From Streptomyces californicus (lineage in GTDB: Bacteria > Actinomycetota > Actinomycetes > Streptomycetales > Streptomycetaceae), in contig NZ_JNZZ01000002.1 of the NCBI RefSeq assembly GCF_000717645.1, positions 248,001-312,000 of the forward strand: a stretch of DNA of 64,000 nt, written 5' to 3'. The position numbers were made by a program, and so were the translations under genes. Shown piece after piece: positions 62,734 through 64,000 of this stretch. Within the stretch, counting starts at the first letter, position 1; the number at the start of each line of letters is the position of its first letter. The notes beneath the pieces were generated by a model. That model made no database searches and was not told the origin of the DNA. It saw only the letters and a list, made by a program, of their open reading frames with translations.

Positions 62734-62875
62734 GGTTTTCCCGACTCGCCTTCCCGTACTGGCTGTGCTGGCCGTGCTCGGTCCCGCTGAGCACGTTCTT
62801 GCTGTGCCGGGGCATCCCCCGGGGCCTGCATTGTGCCGCGTGGGCGGGGGCCGTGTCGCGTGACCTCGGGCAACA

Positions 62876-62912
62876 CGCCCGGGGCCGGGCCGCGTGGGCC
62901 GGGCCCCGGGCG
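62876..62912 (-). terminator. Hairpin terminator downstream of the SCO6745-type gene
   Basis: An 11-base perfect stem (CGCCCGGGGCC and complement) around a 15-base loop lies 32 bases past the stop at 62944 and before the tex gene, which runs in the same direction. Confidence 0.7.
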
Positions 62913-62943
62913 CCGCTGATCCGGTCGCGGCCGATCCGGCGGT

Positions 62944-63813
62944 TCAGCCCCGGCCGGTCGCGGAGGCCGGGAAGGCGCCGGCGGCCGTGGCGGTGCGGAG
63001 GAAGCCGCGCGCCAGCTCCGTGAGCCGCTCCACGCCGTCCGCGCCCAGGTGCGCGTACGGGGCGACGTCCATGCGGTCCGTCGCCTCCTCGATCTCCGCG
63101 CGCAACGCCGTGCCGGCCTCGGTCAGCACCGGCTGCTCGCCCGCCTCCAGCAGGCCGCGCTCCCGCAGCCGCTCGCAGGCCGCCTCCCAGTCGGCGCGGC
63201 GCCAGCCGCGGGAGGAGAGGATCCAGCGGATCGCCATGCCCTTGCCGGTGGCCGTGTGGCTGACCAGCGACTCCAGCGGGTCCAGGTCCGCGGCGAGCAG
63301 AGCGGCGAGGTGCGCGTCGCCCCGGTGCTCGCGCAGCAGCGTCGCCGCGTGCCAGAACGCCAGGTGCGGCTCCTCGGGCACCGGGAGGTCCGCGTGGGCG
63401 GCGTACAGCGGGCGGGCGTGCGGGGTGCACGCCTCGGTGGCGCGCAGCGCGAGCCGGGCCGCCTCCGCCATCGCGTCGGAGGCGACGGCCTCCTCGCCGA
63501 GCAGCCGGCGCAGCGTCGTGTCCGCCGCGCGCAGCCGGGCGGCCAGGACCGTGTCCGGGGAGGCGGTCTTCCAGACGGCGGGCACATGGCGGGCCACCAG
63601 CTCCGGGTTGAAGTTGTGGAAGGTGGCCGTGACGGCGCCCGCCCCGACCGGGCCGAAGGCGGCGGCGCGGGTGGCGAAGTAGGCGGCGGAGGGGTCCTCG
63701 ATGCCGATCCTCCCCATCTCCGCGCCCAGGTCGGGGGAGAAGAAGATGCAGGAGTGCAGCGGGTTGACGGCGTTGTGGCAGCGCCGCTCCGCGCGGGCCG
63801 GGAGAGTAGTCAT
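62944..63813 (-). CDS. SCO6745-family helical protein
   Basis: A 289-residue protein of a family widespread in streptomycetes (SalK/SCO6745-like, with a winged-helix-like C-terminal part). It begins MTTLPARAERRCHNAVNPLHSCIFFSPDLG (His/Asn-rich start typical for it), with FHNFNPELVARHVPAVW, a WILSSRGWRRADWEAACERLRERGLL segment and a C-terminal helix. The second half reads like a MarR-type wing (ILSSRGW...ERLRERGLLEAGEQPVLTEAGTALR), so it may sense a ligand. A TetR-type palindrome lies 10 bases before the ATG. Function unknown. Confidence 0.82.
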   Translation of the reverse strand: MTTLPARAERRCHNAVNPLHSCIFFSPDLGAEMGRIGIEDPSAAYFATRAAAFGPVGAGAVTATFHNFNPELVARHVPAVWKTASPDTVLAARLRAADTTLRRLLGEEAVASDAMAEAARLALRATEACTPHARPLYAAHADLPVPEEPHLAFWHAATLLREHRGDAHLAALLAADLDPLESLVSHTATGKGMAIRWILSSRGWRRADWEAACERLRERGLLEAGEQPVLTEAGTALRAEIEEATDRMDVAPYAHLGADGVERLTELARGFLRTATAAGAFPASATGRG

Positions 63814-63823
63814 GGCAGCACGT

Positions 63824-63839
63824 TACCGACTGGTCGGTA
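63824..63839. promoter_or_regulatory. TetR-type operator upstream of the SCO6745-type gene
   Basis: TACCGAC and GTCGGTA are perfect inverted arms around TG. It is the kind of 16-base palindrome bound by TetR dimers and sits directly before the ATG at 63813. The TetR gene itself is not in the window. Confidence 0.7.
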
Positions 63840-63968
63840 CGAAGCGGGAACCCGGGGCGACGGCCGGCCCCCGCTCCGGCGAAGAAAGAGGCCGGGCGTG
63901 CGGGACCGGGACGATGGCAGAAAAGGTGGGGAGTTCGTCATTGCGGCCATCGCCGCCCGCCGCCCAGG

Positions 63969-64000
63969 ATGGCGGACGTGAAGCAGCGAACCGTGCTCAC
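63969..64000 (+). CDS. Possible start of the next gene (truncated by the window edge)
   Basis: ATG 63969 (or in-frame GTG 63978) opens a frame MADVKQRTVLT that runs off the window. It is divergent from the SCO6745-type gene. Too short to identify, and the start is uncertain. Confidence 0.3.
   Translation, partial: MADVKQRTVL

Overview
This is a chromosomal window of very high G+C with strong third-position G/C bias, from a filamentous actinomycete, most likely Streptomyces. Markers for this are an SsgA-like sporulation protein, a WhiB-family iron-sulfur protein, a single long mce operon with Mas proteins, a Tat-exported two-domain laccase, a GH64 glucanase, and many genes whose start codon lies only 6-8 bases after a -10 element (leaderless mRNAs). 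I see no rRNA, tRNA, CRISPR array, insertion sequence or prophage. No stretch longer than 300 bases lacks a gene; the longest spacers (about 200-290 bases) hold promoters, operators or terminators and are described below.

Layout. 1-12.9 kb: the end of an ABC ATPase gene, two YrbE permeases, MceA-F, four Mce-associated proteins in an A-B-A-B order and a lytic transglycosylase, all closely spaced on the plus strand. This is an envelope lipid/sterol importer with its own wall-processing enzyme. A lipoprotein of LppX/LprG type follows at 13.1 kb. 14-18.3 kb: PPK2, then a divergent pair of end-joining enzymes (ATP-dependent ligase and LigD-type polymerase) and a membrane protein coupled to the polymerase. 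18.3-24.4 kb: a secreted redox/carbohydrate module made of a cupredoxin with repeats and a 3-keto-disaccharide hydrolase domain, a ThuA plus sugar-dehydrogenase fusion, and a divergent small laccase. 24.5-29.4 kb: an SNF2-type helicase, a VOC protein, a WhiB-like protein and an acyl-ACP desaturase under a conspicuous repeat operator. 29.5-36.2 kb: a UvrA-like ATPase, a hydrolase, an AraC regulator, an ABC-F ATPase with an attenuator-like leader, and an SsgA-like protein. 36.4-41.3 kb: a BNR-repeat exoprotein, a second hydrolase, a YciI protein, endonuclease V, a 47-residue membrane protein and a trans-acting enoyl reductase-type protein. 41.5-48.1 kb: a beta-oxidation operon (CaiB-type CoA enzyme, acyl-CoA dehydrogenase, thiolase, FadB) with a convergent MerR regulator. 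48.2-64 kb: macro domain protein, MpaB-type oxygenase, M1 and M14 peptidases, BCCT transporter, D-amino-acid oxidase-like enzyme, GH64 glucanase, a second ABC-F, a methyltransferase gene broken by a TAG codon, Tex, and an SCO6745-type protein with a TetR-style operator.

The most interesting items are the secreted cupredoxin/ThuA/dehydrogenase/laccase module, the leader region of the first ABC-F gene, the three-copy repeat operator before the desaturase, the interrupted methyltransferase, and the recurrent leaderless-start signature. All functional statements rest on reading motifs by eye; no database search was run.
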